NCBI GenBank assembly: GCA_949361645.1
Contig: OX442422.1
Location: 1,288,580 to 1,352,579, forward strand
DNA: 64,000 nt
Source of the DNA: Spongilla lacustris
Taxonomy: Eukaryota; Porifera; Demospongiae; Spongillida; Spongillidae
Reading direction: 5' to 3'
Part shown: positions 54,304 through 64,000 of the stretch, in pieces
How positions within the stretch are numbered: position 1 is the stretch's first letter
Layout: each line of letters starts with the position of its first letter
Made by a program: the position numbers and the translations under genes
Notes under the pieces: generated by a model
The model's database searches: none
What the model was told of the DNA's origin: nothing
What the model saw: the letters and a program-made list of their open reading frames with translations, nothing else

Positions 54304-54581
54304 CTAATGACAAGTTACACCATAGGCAACATTGGCTTCCATCAGAGGGAGGACTGTGTAGGCTTCATTAGTACTGATCTTGAATTGTTCTCCATCCTTA
54401 GGGCACATGACCTCATCATGCACCTCCTCCTGATGCTCCTCCCCCTCCTTATTGGTACAGAGATGCAGTCTGTAGATGCACACCAGACCTAGAGTGATGG
54501 CAGCACCAGTGATGATCAGGGGAAGGATGAGGGACAGGCTGATGATTATGGTGATGGAGGAGGTGAGGGACACAGAAGGAC
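54304..54581 (-). CDS. transmembrane and cytoplasmic exon of the Ig receptor
   Basis: After acceptor ATTGCAG: SVSLTSSITIIISLSL..., a hydrophobic span of about 25-30 residues, then CIYRLHLCTNKEGEEHQ and an acidic tail of about 50 residues with the Tyr motif EAYTVL and a terminal VAYGVTCH. YTVL fits the YxxPhi sorting form but is not a strict ITIM (Glu at -2). Confidence 0.75.
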
Positions 54582-54914
54582 CTGCAATAGAATGATATAA
54601 CTTGCTGCACAACAAACATGTGATGTCAAGTTCTTGTCATTAGTTGGCCAAATGAAGCATGAAGATGATACTTCAATGAGACAACAATATCAGGCCTGAG
54701 TAACCAAGTTCAATATAAAAGTATTGGGAATGGTATGGTTGCATTAATTCTTACTAACATCACATCAACATGCACATTGCTATCAATCATATGGCAGTTA
54801 TGCTGCTTTGTGCAATGTGTGAAGAGAAGTGTGGAGTTGTGAATTTAAATTGAGATGGAAGATGTCATCTAGTATCTATTTTAGCAACATTTCTTTTCCT
54901 TCCATTGCACTCAC

Positions 54915-55196
54915 CAATCACCAGCATGAAGGTAGCACTGTTATTACCAAGAATGTTACTGACAACATATATGTAGTTGCCCTCATCCCCAGTCCTTATG
55001 TTGGTCAATCTCAGAGAGGAGGGATTTGCCCACATGTAGGTCTGGGGATGAGATCCTGAACAGTTCCCTAGAGGTGCTCCATCCTTCATCCACCTGATCT
55101 CAGGGGGTGGGGCTCCACTCCCATTGCACACCACCTCCACCTGACCACCCACCTCAACAGGATTGACTGGTCCTTTTATCTCCACACCAGGGAAGG
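54915..55196 (-). CDS. Ig domain 7 exon (intact)
   Basis: VEVGGQVEVVCNGSGAPPPE, IRWMKDGAPLG, LRLTNIRTGDEGNYIYVVSN, SATFMLVIG. A classic I-set pattern (Cys, Trp, Asp-x-Gly-x-Tyr) with Tyr-Ile-Tyr replacing the usual second Cys. Ends at GTGAGT. Confidence 0.75.
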
Positions 55197-55255
55197 CTGA
55201 AGGGAGGGAGGTCAACATTATCAAATATAGAACAGGACAAACCAGTTCTCCTTAC

Positions 55256-55493
55256 TGCAGTAAACCAGCTCATGACCAATGGAGTAGTCAGGGACTTCAT
55301 TGTCAGCAGAACATGAGTACACACCTCCATCCTGTGGTTGGATGTTGGTGATGGTGAGAGTGTTGGTAGGGGAGGGAGGAGTTGTCCTTGAAGAAGTGAA
55401 CAGTTGGAATGGGATATCCATAGACCTCACACACCAACTGGACACTCCCCCCAGCCTTCAGACATAGTGGAACAGCCATTCCAAGGACAACAG
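55256..55493 (-). pseudogene. Ig domain 6 exon with frameshift
   Basis: GGSVQLVCEVYGYPIPTVHFF, KDNSSLP, then in the other frame TNTLTITNIQPQDGGVYSC and IGHELVYC. The break falls in the CTCC/CCC-rich stretch near 55370, where an extra C is plausible. Confidence 0.75.
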
Positions 55494-55894
55494 CTGGTAC
55501 TGGATGGGGAGGAGTAGGAAGAAGAGAGATGTATTTAAAAACCTGATGGAGGGCAAAGAAGAAGGTAGTAGTGGGAGGGGCACACATTCACACATGCATG
55601 TATCACAATAATGCCAATTTTAATCCAAATGGAGCTAATGTAAACTTTTTACACACATAAATGTTAGCCCCTATGATGTAATGCTAGGGTTATTATTAGC
55701 AGTATATTGTATAATCAAAACAATTATTTATCTTACTCCTAAATGTGACAAAGATGAAGGAAGTGTTGACCACACCCACATACATTATACGGTCATACTA
55801 GGTAATGCCTGTACACTCTAGGAAATGCCTGTACATTATATGGGCATTCTAGGTAATGCCCACCAATTTAACTCAGTGCCTAAGATCTTACTAC

Positions 55895-56186
55895 CTGGAG
55901 GTGTGACAAAAATGGAGGAGGTGTTGACCACACCCACATAACCATAGAAGGAGGCCAAGTAGAATCCTTGAGTAGTGAGGTTAACAGAGGAGATGGTGGA
56001 CAGTTGAGTTGTCAGAGACAGAGATGTTGGAGATGAAGTACAGATCACTGGACATCACCAGAGAGCCATTCATGTACCACTGGACATGGTCAGGAGGAGG
56101 GTATGACATCACCTGTACCATCAGAGTAGTACCACCACCTCCACCCACCACCACTACAGACTCCTTGATGGGAATGGGGACCAGAC
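55895..56186 (-). pseudogene. Ig domain 5 exon with frameshift
   Basis: GLVPIPIKESVVVVGGGGG, HVQWYMNGSLVMSSD, YFISNISVS, then the frame changes; the +1 frame carries TISSVNLTTQGFYLASFYG and NTSSIFVTPP. One extra base near 56010 would explain it. Confidence 0.7.
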
Positions 56187-56328
56187 CTGTTAGAGCAATA
56201 TTAACGAACATAATGGTTGAATCCAAAATGCATGCATCTCTTAATACAAAATGTTTGTACATGTGTTACACAAGCAAACACACCTGTGCAGGTACATGTG
56301 CAGTCTCTTATCACATATGCACACTCAC

Positions 56329-56592
56329 TTGAGACCACCACTCTCCACTGTCTCCAAACTGAGCTGGTTCCATTGGACACTTAACACTGGTACATGCCCA
56401 AGTCCCCATCCAACAGACTATAAATGGTCATGGTGAACCCACTGATCACCACACGTGAACCAGGAAACACCTCCTCCCCAGTCCTGTACCACCTCATCCC
56501 CAGGCCCACTCCACTGTATACTGAGACATTGGTGCCCACAGAGTTGTCCAAATTGTCCCCAGGACTTGAGGTCACCACCAGGTTGGCCCTTG
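56329..56592 (-). pseudogene. Ig domain 4 exon
   Basis: MRWYRTGEEVFPGSR (core Trp), YSLLDGDLGMYQC, then TAA, then VSNGTSSVWRQWRVVVS to GTGAGT. The stop directly follows the second core Cys. Confidence 0.75.
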
Positions 56593-56642
56593 CTAGTCAG
56601 AGGAACAAGATGGCTGCCAATACAGCCAATGTCATCACTCAC

Positions 56643-56933
56643 CTAGGACAGTCAGTGTGGCAGTGTAAGACATGCTAGGAGTGACCAGGCATGTCACCTC
56701 TGTACCACTGTCCACTAATGACACTGGACCTCTTTCCACTATTGCTACTTCTGATCCAAATGTTAGTTTTGTGGTCTGTAGTACTGATCCAACAGGAACA
56801 GAAGTAATTGCACAGCTCAAAGATGTTGGCCCATCACCAGCCGCTACCATAGAGAACTGGACATTACTATTTCCTTCATAAGCAGTGACATCTTCAAGTG
56901 GTTTGTAGATGACCAGTCCAGCCCTTGGAGAAG
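56643..56933 (-). pseudogene. Ig domain 3 exon
   Basis: An open exon of 291 nt: GLVIYKPLEDVTAYEG, SMVAAGDGPTSLSC, VSLVDSGTEVTCLVTP, TATLTVLG. It keeps Ig-like Cys residues but no Trp in the usual place, so it is a divergent Ig or Ig-like fold. Confidence 0.75.
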
Positions 56934-56990
56934 CTGGGGGAGAGGATGGGATAGACCTCATCATGTGTACTGGGAAGAAAGTGGACTCAC

Positions 56991-57299
56991 CAGTTATGTT
57001 AAACCTATATTGTGTTGGGCTGTCCACTGGTAGCATTCCAAAGACATTGGTCACTCTACAGTGGAACACTCTCTGTGCAGTCACAGGGTCAACTCCAATG
57101 ATGGCAAGGTATCGTCCACCCTCCAGGTAGAGGAACTTGGTCCCATCACTGGGTACAGTTTGGTTGAGGCCATCCACTCAGATTATTGAAGGTGGAGGGT
57201 TGGACCATGACACATTACAGTAAAGGGCCACAATGTTTTCAGCACATGGATTGGATGTGTTCTTGACACTGTATGTGATATATTCTCCCTCACCAAAGA
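56991..57299 (-). pseudogene. Ig domain 2 exon
   Basis: Core Cys in LYCNVSWSNPPPSII, then TGA where the duplicate has TGG, then GGRYLAIIGVD and RVFHCRVTNVFG. Ends FNITG before GTGAGT. Confidence 0.8.
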
Positions 57300-57352
57300 C
57301 TGCCAACAGAAGGACCACATCATCAACTGTACCACTGTTATTGTGTGGTCAC

Positions 57353-57672
57353 CTCACATGCATAGTAGACAGTGGCTGTTCTGCTTCTGATGGTCCCAAA
57401 CGGATCACTGGTAGCCCTACAGTGGTAAGGGATGCCCCCTCTGGAAGCATCCACCCCCTCCACCACAGTGGATATGAGCATTGAGCCATTGAGCACATGG
57501 CCATCAGAGACTAAGGTTGGAGGGTCCCCTCTGTACTATGTGATGGTGGGGGAGGGGTGACCTTGGGCATTACAGTCCAGCACCAGGGATGTCTTGTATA
57601 CTACAGTGTCCTGGGGCTCCTGGGTGAAGTGAGGAGGCTGGCCAGCTGCACAGGCCACTAAATGAAGCAGAA
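57353..57672 (-). pseudogene. Ig domain 1 exon
   Basis: QPPHFTQEPQDTVVYKTS, LVLDCNAQGHPSPTIT, then a stop where the 47.3-kb duplicate has Trp, then YRGDPP and IPYHCRATSD. Only the core Trp codon is lost (TGG to TAG). Confidence 0.8.
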
Positions 57673-58764
57673 CTGGGGAGGAGGAAAGAATAAAGCCTCC
57701 TGAGTGTCAGAGGCCCCTACTTCTACCAGTCTGGATAACAACCTCATGGCCTCTGAACGCTTTGAAGCTGCATAATTTCCACAGGAAAGGTAGTCCCTAT
57801 AGGAGCACCAAGTAAGACAAGGAGAGGTACATGTCATAGATGACAGAAACTCGCTGGTGTTTAACTTACTATATAAGAGTAAGTAATTTTGCACTATTCT
57901 GTTAGTTGGTTACCTATCGGAAATATAATAATGTTTAATGTATAATCTGTATAATCAGTATAATTATGATTAATATTATTAACATTAGTTTTAACTAGTT
58001 TTGGATGTTGAATACCTGGGTGTTCTTTTTTCAAAGTGCTGTAGATATTCCTAAAGCATGGGCTGTGGTTATAATTGCTGATGTAAATTTAATTAGGATA
58101 CAATAAAATCTAAAACACCCTCGGCTTAAATTAAGTACATAAATAAAAGATTTGAATAACTCTTCAACTGTAGTCGTAATGGCGCAAAAAATGTTTAGGA
58201 GTAAACCTCAATTTCTTGACGTGGTGTGTTGTATAAAAAGGTTTTTTATTCTCTGTTGTGGATGGTTTCTGGCTGACATCTGCCTGGGCCGGCCTGGTGA
58301 AATGATATCGTTTTAATGGTATACATGTAGTGGTGTCAAGCATTATCAGGTCATAATTCTCGTAATTCCCGGGTGAAATATTTTAGACTTCATGTAGATG
58401 TTGGGGTTATTATATAGATCTCGTTCCAGTCAGTAATATAATACGAGTTTGGGGATTAATTAATTATTCTACCGGTATAGTATAGTATATATAGTATTGG
58501 TTATTGCGATTAATTCTGATTACAACTGTCATGACGTCACTGCACTGCACTGAGTAGTGTCAGTTGGACAGGACCACAGGGGCGGCCTGTATTTGAAGTG
58601 CCAACTGGAGCGCTCCAGCTGTACAGCCATGTACCTTGAGAGAGCTCACGTGCACTAGAGTATCTCCGGCGCCGCGAGGCTGACAAGTAGGACAATGGCT
58701 TTGTTCTCGCTCACTGCATGCTGGACATTGCTGGTCCGCGAGGGTTGAAATAACGTTTCTGGCC
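57673..58764. other. intergenic region between divergent genes
   Basis: Would hold the first exon (signal peptide) and promoter of the minus-strand Ig gene. I could not identify them. The DNA becomes more CpG-rich after about 58.5 kb. Confidence 0.4.
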
Positions 58765-59040
58765 ATGGCCGACTTTCTTCTGTTTAAAGGTGTTCGACTT
58801 GACTCCAAGCCATCCAAATGGTAAGTGGCATAATTCGTATCCATCCTAGCTTTACTTTCAATGGACACATTCCGCTGACTCACCACAACCTCGATACGCC
58901 TTGCGCGCCTGATAGGTCGAGAGAGGGCCCGCATCCGAGCAATACAGGCATTCGCTTCTGGAAACCGTCCAAATGGCACCGCAGAAGTGTGAAGAGCCAC
59001 CATCCAAAATGTAGTCATACGTTAACACTACTACTACCAG
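58765..59040 (+). CDS. possible 5' exons of an unidentified gene
   Basis: ATG at 58765 in good Kozak context (GGCCATGGCC) opens MADFLLFKGVRLDSKPSK and meets a perfect donor (ATG|GTAAGT after 58820). Acceptor TCCATCCTAG before 58850 continues the frame (FTFNGHIPLTHHNL...) to another donor CAG|GTGAGC at 59040, phase 1. The CpG-rich setting fits a gene start. No family recognised. A 152-codon open frame on the opposite strand (58560-59018) competes. Confidence 0.3.
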
Positions 59041-60900
59041 GTGAGCGTGTAGTTATGGCTTATGCGTGTGCATGGGCATAACACTTGTACGTAGTACGTG
59101 CTTTTATACGTACATGTTATCTAATGTAGTAGTAATGTATATACATAAGGGTGCCACCATGTAATCAAATAAAACAAAATTAGCATAATTCCCAACCTTT
59201 AGAATTCTACATCCATAGCTAGCTGCTATGTTCTATAATAACTTGGTACATGTACGTATGTGTTCTGTAATAACTTGGTGTCTTATTTAATAACTTGGTA
59301 TGTTATGTTGGTGTGTTCACATTATGTATATAACTGGGTGTGTTGTTGATGTGTTCTGTAATGACTTGGTGTGTTCTTTAATAACTTCATTATTATTGTC
59401 ATGTGCCTTTAATATTCATTCATTCATATCATGAAAAAGATACATTAAACGCGGATAACCAATGCCAAGGTAACGCCATTAGCATTCAAAGGTTATTTCC
59501 GCCATAAGCACATACATTAGTTGTAAGCAAGTACATAATGTCTGGTAGCACCGCCTATCTGATACATAGGTGATGGCGCGCCACGTACGCCACTGTAGGA
59601 ATAGTTGTATCGATAATTTGGGTCTGAGTACGAGACTACGACACCATTAAAATGGCCGCCCTGGAGGAGTCACTTTCTTGGGATAACGTTTTTTTATCGA
59701 CTTTCTAATACCGTATTTCCTAATTATTCAATATTCGTTGTACTTCGCATGCGCGAAAGGAGTGCGCCAATTTCAAAACCATGCTGCATGTAGTTTCTTT
59801 TTCGGTAAGTGTGGGAAGTTATTGGTTGTTAGCATTAACGTTGCTGCCTGTTGCTAGTGTCCTTTGCTCAGTACTTTCTTGCGATACATGTATACAAACT
59901 ACAACTACAAAAGTGAAATAGGTTTGCGGTTGTGTTCGCCTTTGATGTCGCGTGTGTGTTAATATGATTGTATTCATTTTAGTGGGCCATCTTTGGATCC
60001 TGGCTCTTGTTCTCAAGTGTACTTTATGCATTATAACAGGAACAATTATTGCACGTGCTGTTTTTTTTGCCTGGCTTCTCGGCGAGCGACGCAAGCAAGC
60101 TATACCGTTTTGGTGCCTCTGGTAAGTCAGTTGCTTTAGTGCAGTTACAGGGCTTAAGTAATCTTATTGCGTGGCTGCATTTTGTACGTCAGTCTGTTTG
60201 AGGCTCTGCTATTTTTATCCCACAGTTTTGGATAACTAGCGCCCATGCTTGCATCAGAATGCATCCAACATGACAGGATCACGTGAGTTACACCGATTAT
60301 AGACATCAGTGAGGTAGGCGGGGGTACCTACTTGTAGACGTTTTCGCTTTGGCATGGGCTGCTAATGTAGTTAAAATTAAAAGCATTCTTTTTTATATCG
60401 TACTATCAAACCGGTTGCGTACGCGTGTTTCAAGTTGTTACGACTGATAGACTTAAATCTTTGAGCACTTTGCGCCATGTTAACCCATTGACGCGAAGTT
60501 GTTTCCTCATGCGTGGGCGTACGAATTAACGTACAAAATTCATATAAAAGTGATTTATATTGTTTACTACGTAACATATGTGACTGTGTATTCAGTTGCT
60601 ATATATCACGTGCGTGAAGATCACGTAATCTTATTATCATTTGCGCGCTACGTATACAAAAAGTATCGGTGTCTGACACATCATTTACTCTACGTTTGAC
60701 TGGTCTGATCGTTTTGTATTTGCTCCCTATTTTGAATTGATGTCATGTGTTTTTTGGACCATCTGTTTTAATTACAACGTAACTTACAGAACGTTAATAC
60801 GTATTTAATATATTTGTTAATGGTTAATTAGTAACGTTGCTATACATGTATATCACGTGCGGGGAGGTCCAACTAAAGTGACATAATTTATAAGTACGCG
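59041..60900. other. no gene recognised; scattered donor-like sites
   Basis: Contains ATGGCCGCC at 59653 with a short frame and strong GTAAGT donors at about 59804 and 60121, which might belong to a + strand transcript running into the array. Otherwise unassigned. Confidence 0.35.
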
Positions 60901-61120
60901 CGTGACAGTAGCGTTACGTACGTTTTCGTCCGATGACCACTGACCTTGCAAAGACATCTCTAGGTAAGTATTATCTGGTATACCCAACATTACGAATAAA
61001 GTGATATTATAAGTACGTGCATGTAGTTTCGCGCGCGTGTAACATCCTCTACATGTATACGCGTACGTACGTTTTCGTCCGATGACCACTGACATTGCGA
61101 AGACATCTCTAGGTAAGTAT
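60901..61120 (+). repeat. two diverged founder-like units of the exon-like array
   Basis: TTTTCGTCCGATGACCACTGACCTTGC...ATCTCTAG|GTAAGTA at about 60925-60970 and again at 61070-61116. They share the 3' half and donor of the later units but lack the palindrome. Confidence 0.65.
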
Positions 61121-61379
61121 ACACATGCATTACATATCCTTCCCTCCCACGCACACATACACACATCCATCTCTTATCTTTCTGGTGAAGACTGGGGGTT
61201 TGGTAAGTGACTACTTAATCTTTCATTTTAGTTATTCTGCCTCTGGTCTTTCTTTTATTTATTTTTGTAATCCTCAATCTATTTATTTATTATTTCTTCA
61301 TATGATTTTCTTCCAATTATCAATGTTTGCATGCCATAATGTTTTGTAGTGCAGTTATCATGTTTGCTATTTCCTAAAT

Positions 61380-64000
61380 TTCCGATCGGCAAGGTCAGAG
61401 GTGGCTTATACCTCTGACCTTGCGAAGACCTCACAAGGTAAGTATACTCATGCATTACATATATTTCCTTCCCACACACACATGCACGCACACATACACA
61501 CATCCATCTCTTATCTTTGTGGTGAAGACTGGGGGTTTGGTAAGTGACTACTTAATCTTTCATTTTAGTTATTCTGCCTCTGGTCTTTCTTTTATTTATT
61601 TTTGTAATCCTCAATCTTTTTATTTATTATTTCTTCATATGATTTTCTTCCAATTATCAATATGTGTGCATGCCATAATGTTTTGTAGTGCAGTTATCAT
61701 GTTGGCTATTTCCTAAATTTCAGATCGGCAAGGTCAGAGGTGGCTCATACCTCTGACCTTGCGAAGACCTCACAAGGTAAGTACACACATGCATTACATA
61801 TCCTTCCCTCCCACACACACATGCACACACACATACAGACATCCATCTCTTATCTTTGTGGTGAAGACTGGGGGTTTGGTAAGTGACTACTTAATCTTTA
61901 GTTTAAGTTATTTCGCCTCTGGTCTTTCTTTTATTTATTTTTGTAATCCTCAATCTATTTATTTATTATTTCTTCATATGATTTTCTTCCAATTATCAAT
62001 GTGTGCATGCCATAATGTTTTGTAGTGCAGTTATCATTTTGGCTATTTCCTAAATTTCAGATCTGCAAGGTCAGAGGTGGCTTATACCTCTGACCTTGCG
62101 AAGACCTCACAAGGTAAGTATACACATGCATTACATATCCTTCCCTCCCACACACGCATGCACACATCTATCTCTTATCTTTGTGGTGAAGACTGGGGGT
62201 TTGGTAAGTGACTACTTAATCTTTCATTTTAGTTATTCTGCCTCTGGTCTTTCTTTTATTTATTTTTGTAATCCTCAATCTATTTATTTATTATTTCTTC
62301 ATATGATTTTCTTCCAATTATCAATATGTGTGCATGCCATAATGTTTTGTAGTGCAGTTATCATGTTGGCTATTTCCTAAATTTCAGATCGGCAAGGTCA
62401 GAGGTGGCTTATACCTCTGACCTTGCGAAGACCTCACAAGGTAAGTACACACATGCATTACATATCCTTCCCTCCCACACACACATGCACACACACATAC
62501 AGATATCCATCTCTTATCTTTGTGGTGAAGACTGGGGGTTTGGTAAGTGACTACTTAATCTTTCATTTTAGTTATTCTGCCTCTGGTCTTTCTTTTATAA
62601 TCCTCAATCTTTTTATTTATTATTTCTTCATATTATTTTCTTCCAATTATCAATGTGTGCATGCCATAATGTTTTGTAGTGCAGTTATCATGTTGGCTAT
62701 TTCCTAAATTTCAGATCGGCAAGGTCAGAGGTGGCTTATACCTCTGACCTTGCGAAGACCTCACAAGGTAAGTATACACATGCATTACATATCCTTCCCT
62801 CCCACACACACATGCACGCACACATACATACATCCATCTCTTATCTTTGTGGTGACGACTGGGGGTTTGGTAAGTGACTACTTAATCTTTAGTTTAAGTT
62901 ATTTCGCCTCTGGTCTTTCTTTTATTTATTTTTGTAATCCTCAATCTATTTATTTATTATTTCTTCATATGATTTTCTTCCAATTATCAATGTGTGCATG
63001 CCATAATGTTTTGTAGTGCAGTTATCATTTTGGCTATTTCCTAAATTTCAGATCTGCAAGGTCAGTGGTGGCTTATACCTCTGACCTTGCGAAGACCTCA
63101 CAAGGTAAGTATACACATGCATTACATATCCTTCCCTCCCACACACGCATGCACACATCCATCTCTTATCTTTGTGGTGAAGACTGGGGGTTGGTAAGTG
63201 ACTACTTAATCTTTAGTTTAAGTTATTCTGCCTCTGGTCTTTCTTTTATTTATTTTTGTAATCCTCAATCTATTTATTTATTTATTATTTCTTCATATGA
63301 TTTTCTTCCAATTATCAATGTTTGCATGCCATAATGTTTTGTAGTGCAGTTATCATGTTTGCTATTTCCTAAATTTCCGATCGGCAAGGTCAGAGGTGGC
63401 TTATACCTCTGACCTTGCGAAGACCTCACAAGGTAAGTATACTCATGCATTACATATCCTTCCCTCCCACACACGCATGCACACATCTATCTCTTATCTT
63501 TGTGGTGAAGACTGGGGGTTTGGTAAGTGACTACTTAATCTTTCATTTTAGTTATTCTGCCTCTGGTCTTTCTTTTATTTATTTTTGTAATCCTCAATCT
63601 TTTTATTTATTATTTCTTCATATTATTTTCTTCCAATTATCAATGTGTGCATGCCATAATGTTTTGTAGTGCAGTTATCATGTTGGCTATTTCCTAAATT
63701 TCAGATCGGCAAGGTCAGAGGTGGCTCATACCTCTGACCTTGCGAAGACCTCACAAGGTAAGTATACACATGCATTACATATCCTTCCCTCCCACACACA
63801 CATGCACGCACACATACATACATCCATCTCTTATCTTTGTGGTGAAGACTGGGGGTTTGGTAAGTGACTACTTAATCTTTCATTTTAGTTATTTCGCCTC
63901 TGGTCTTTCTTTTATTTATTTTTGTAATCCTCAATCTTTTTATTTATTATTTCTTCATATTATTTTCTTCCAATTATCAATGTGTGCATGCCATAATGTT
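61380..64000 (+). repeat. tandem array of about 330-bp exon/intron-like units, continuing past the window
   Basis: Eight units start at about 61382, 61723, 62060, 62387, 62714, 63051, 63379 and 63706 (spacing 327-341 bp). Each has a 53-bp block starting ATCGGCAAGGTCAGAGGTGG and ending ACCTCACAAG, preceded in most units by TTCCTAAATTTCAG (a 3' splice site) and always followed by GTAAGTA (a consensus 5' splice site). Inside the block GCAAGGTCAGAGGT and ACCTCTGACCTTGC form a 14-bp-stem hairpin. The remaining 275-285 bp is intron-like (CA-rich, then T-rich). Open frames of 84-98 codons in each unit (MRRPHKVS...) are repeat-derived. Confidence 0.95.

Larger units (their letters stand above)
54304..57672 (-). 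pseudogene. Ig-superfamily membrane receptor, seven Ig-like domains plus TM, disabled
   Basis: Minus-strand exons, 5' to 3': 57672-57353 (D1), 57299-56991 (D2), 56933-56643 (D3), 56592-56329 (D4), 56186-55895 (D5), 55493-55256 (D6), 55196-54915 (D7), 54581-54304 (TM and tail). Introns start GT and end AG; those between D1, D2, D3 and D4 are about 50-57 bp. D1 begins with a hydrophobic LLHLVACAAG, probably the end of a signal peptide started in an unseen exon. The TM exon has about 25 hydrophobic residues (SITIIISLSLILPLIITGAA), a basic stop-transfer (CIYRLHLC) and a tail with EAYTVL near its end. Damage: TAG for the D1 Trp (TIT*YRG), TGA for the D2 Trp (SII*VDG), TAA after the D4 Cys (MYQC*VSNG), and frameshifts in D5 (about 56010) and D6 (about 55370). 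Most likely a pseudogene of an adhesion- or immune-type receptor. Confidence 0.8.

Noticed and set aside
58560..59018. 152-codon minus-strand frame as a real gene
   Set aside because: No recognisable domain, no splice logic, and it overlaps a better-supported + strand start; kept only as an alternative in the findings.
61420..63669. Family of 84-98-codon proteins starting MRRPHKVS
   Set aside because: Each frame runs through the same satellite unit, including its intron-like part; they reflect repeat structure, and a coding role would need splicing evidence.
1..64000. tRNA, rRNA and other structural RNA genes
   Set aside because: No box A/box B pair with cloverleaf, no rRNA-like segment and no snRNA motif recognised by eye; a covariance-model scan was not possible.

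Overview
The window is eukaryotic nuclear DNA. It is AT-rich, its coding exons are separated by GT-AG introns (many only 50-60 bp), and introns and intergenic DNA are full of non-autonomous DNA transposons, palindromic elements, microsatellites and long G/C homopolymers. The protein types (a giant RNF213-like AAA+ protein, multi-Ig membrane receptors, a CARD domain), the tiny introns and the transposon-relic proteins fit an early-branching marine metazoan. A demosponge is my best guess, by inference only.

From 1.9 to 41.1 kb (+ strand) lies the 3' part of one very large gene encoding an RNF213/mysterin-like protein. I could place 26 exons in consistent phase (about 2,800 codons), from just before the AAA3 Walker B motif, through a complete AAA4 ATPase with Walker A and B, to the C-terminal helical region. 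A 27th exon 10.4 kb further on encodes a CARD domain and joins in the correct phase, so the protein may be an RNF213-CARD fusion. No RING or RZ zinc finger is visible. Single-base frame breaks occur at about 18.69, 18.73 and 20.37 kb.

The gene's introns hold most of the mobile DNA: two long foldback elements (2.75-3.55 and 23.96-25.46 kb), three copies of a Helitron-like family carrying a large 3' palindrome (7.24-10.14, 26.51-27.83 and 37.78-39.06 kb), a LINE C-terminal relic (25.5-26.15 kb), a possible 6.7-kb Ginger-like transposon with an integrase relic (33.1-39.9 kb), and G-rich tandem duplications (21.7-22.4 kb).

From 41.5 to 47.1 kb two hAT-family insertions with perfect 8-bp target duplications flank a Mutator-like element with a 9-bp duplication. 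The second hAT insertion splits a truncated duplicate of an Ig receptor gene. The fuller copy of that receptor (54.3-57.7 kb, - strand; seven Ig-like domains, one transmembrane helix, short tail) carries three in-frame stops, two of them at conserved Ig tryptophans, and two frameshifts, so it is probably a pseudogene. A 14-bp satellite (50.75-51.36 kb), a palindromic element (52.2-52.6 kb) and diverged segmental duplications lie between.

From 58.7 kb a possible new + strand gene starts. The window ends inside a tandem array of about 330-bp units (61.4-64.0 kb). Each unit looks like a 53-bp exon bounded by splice signals, and there are signs of a six-unit higher-order repeat. No tRNA, rRNA, CRISPR or prokaryotic operon was found.
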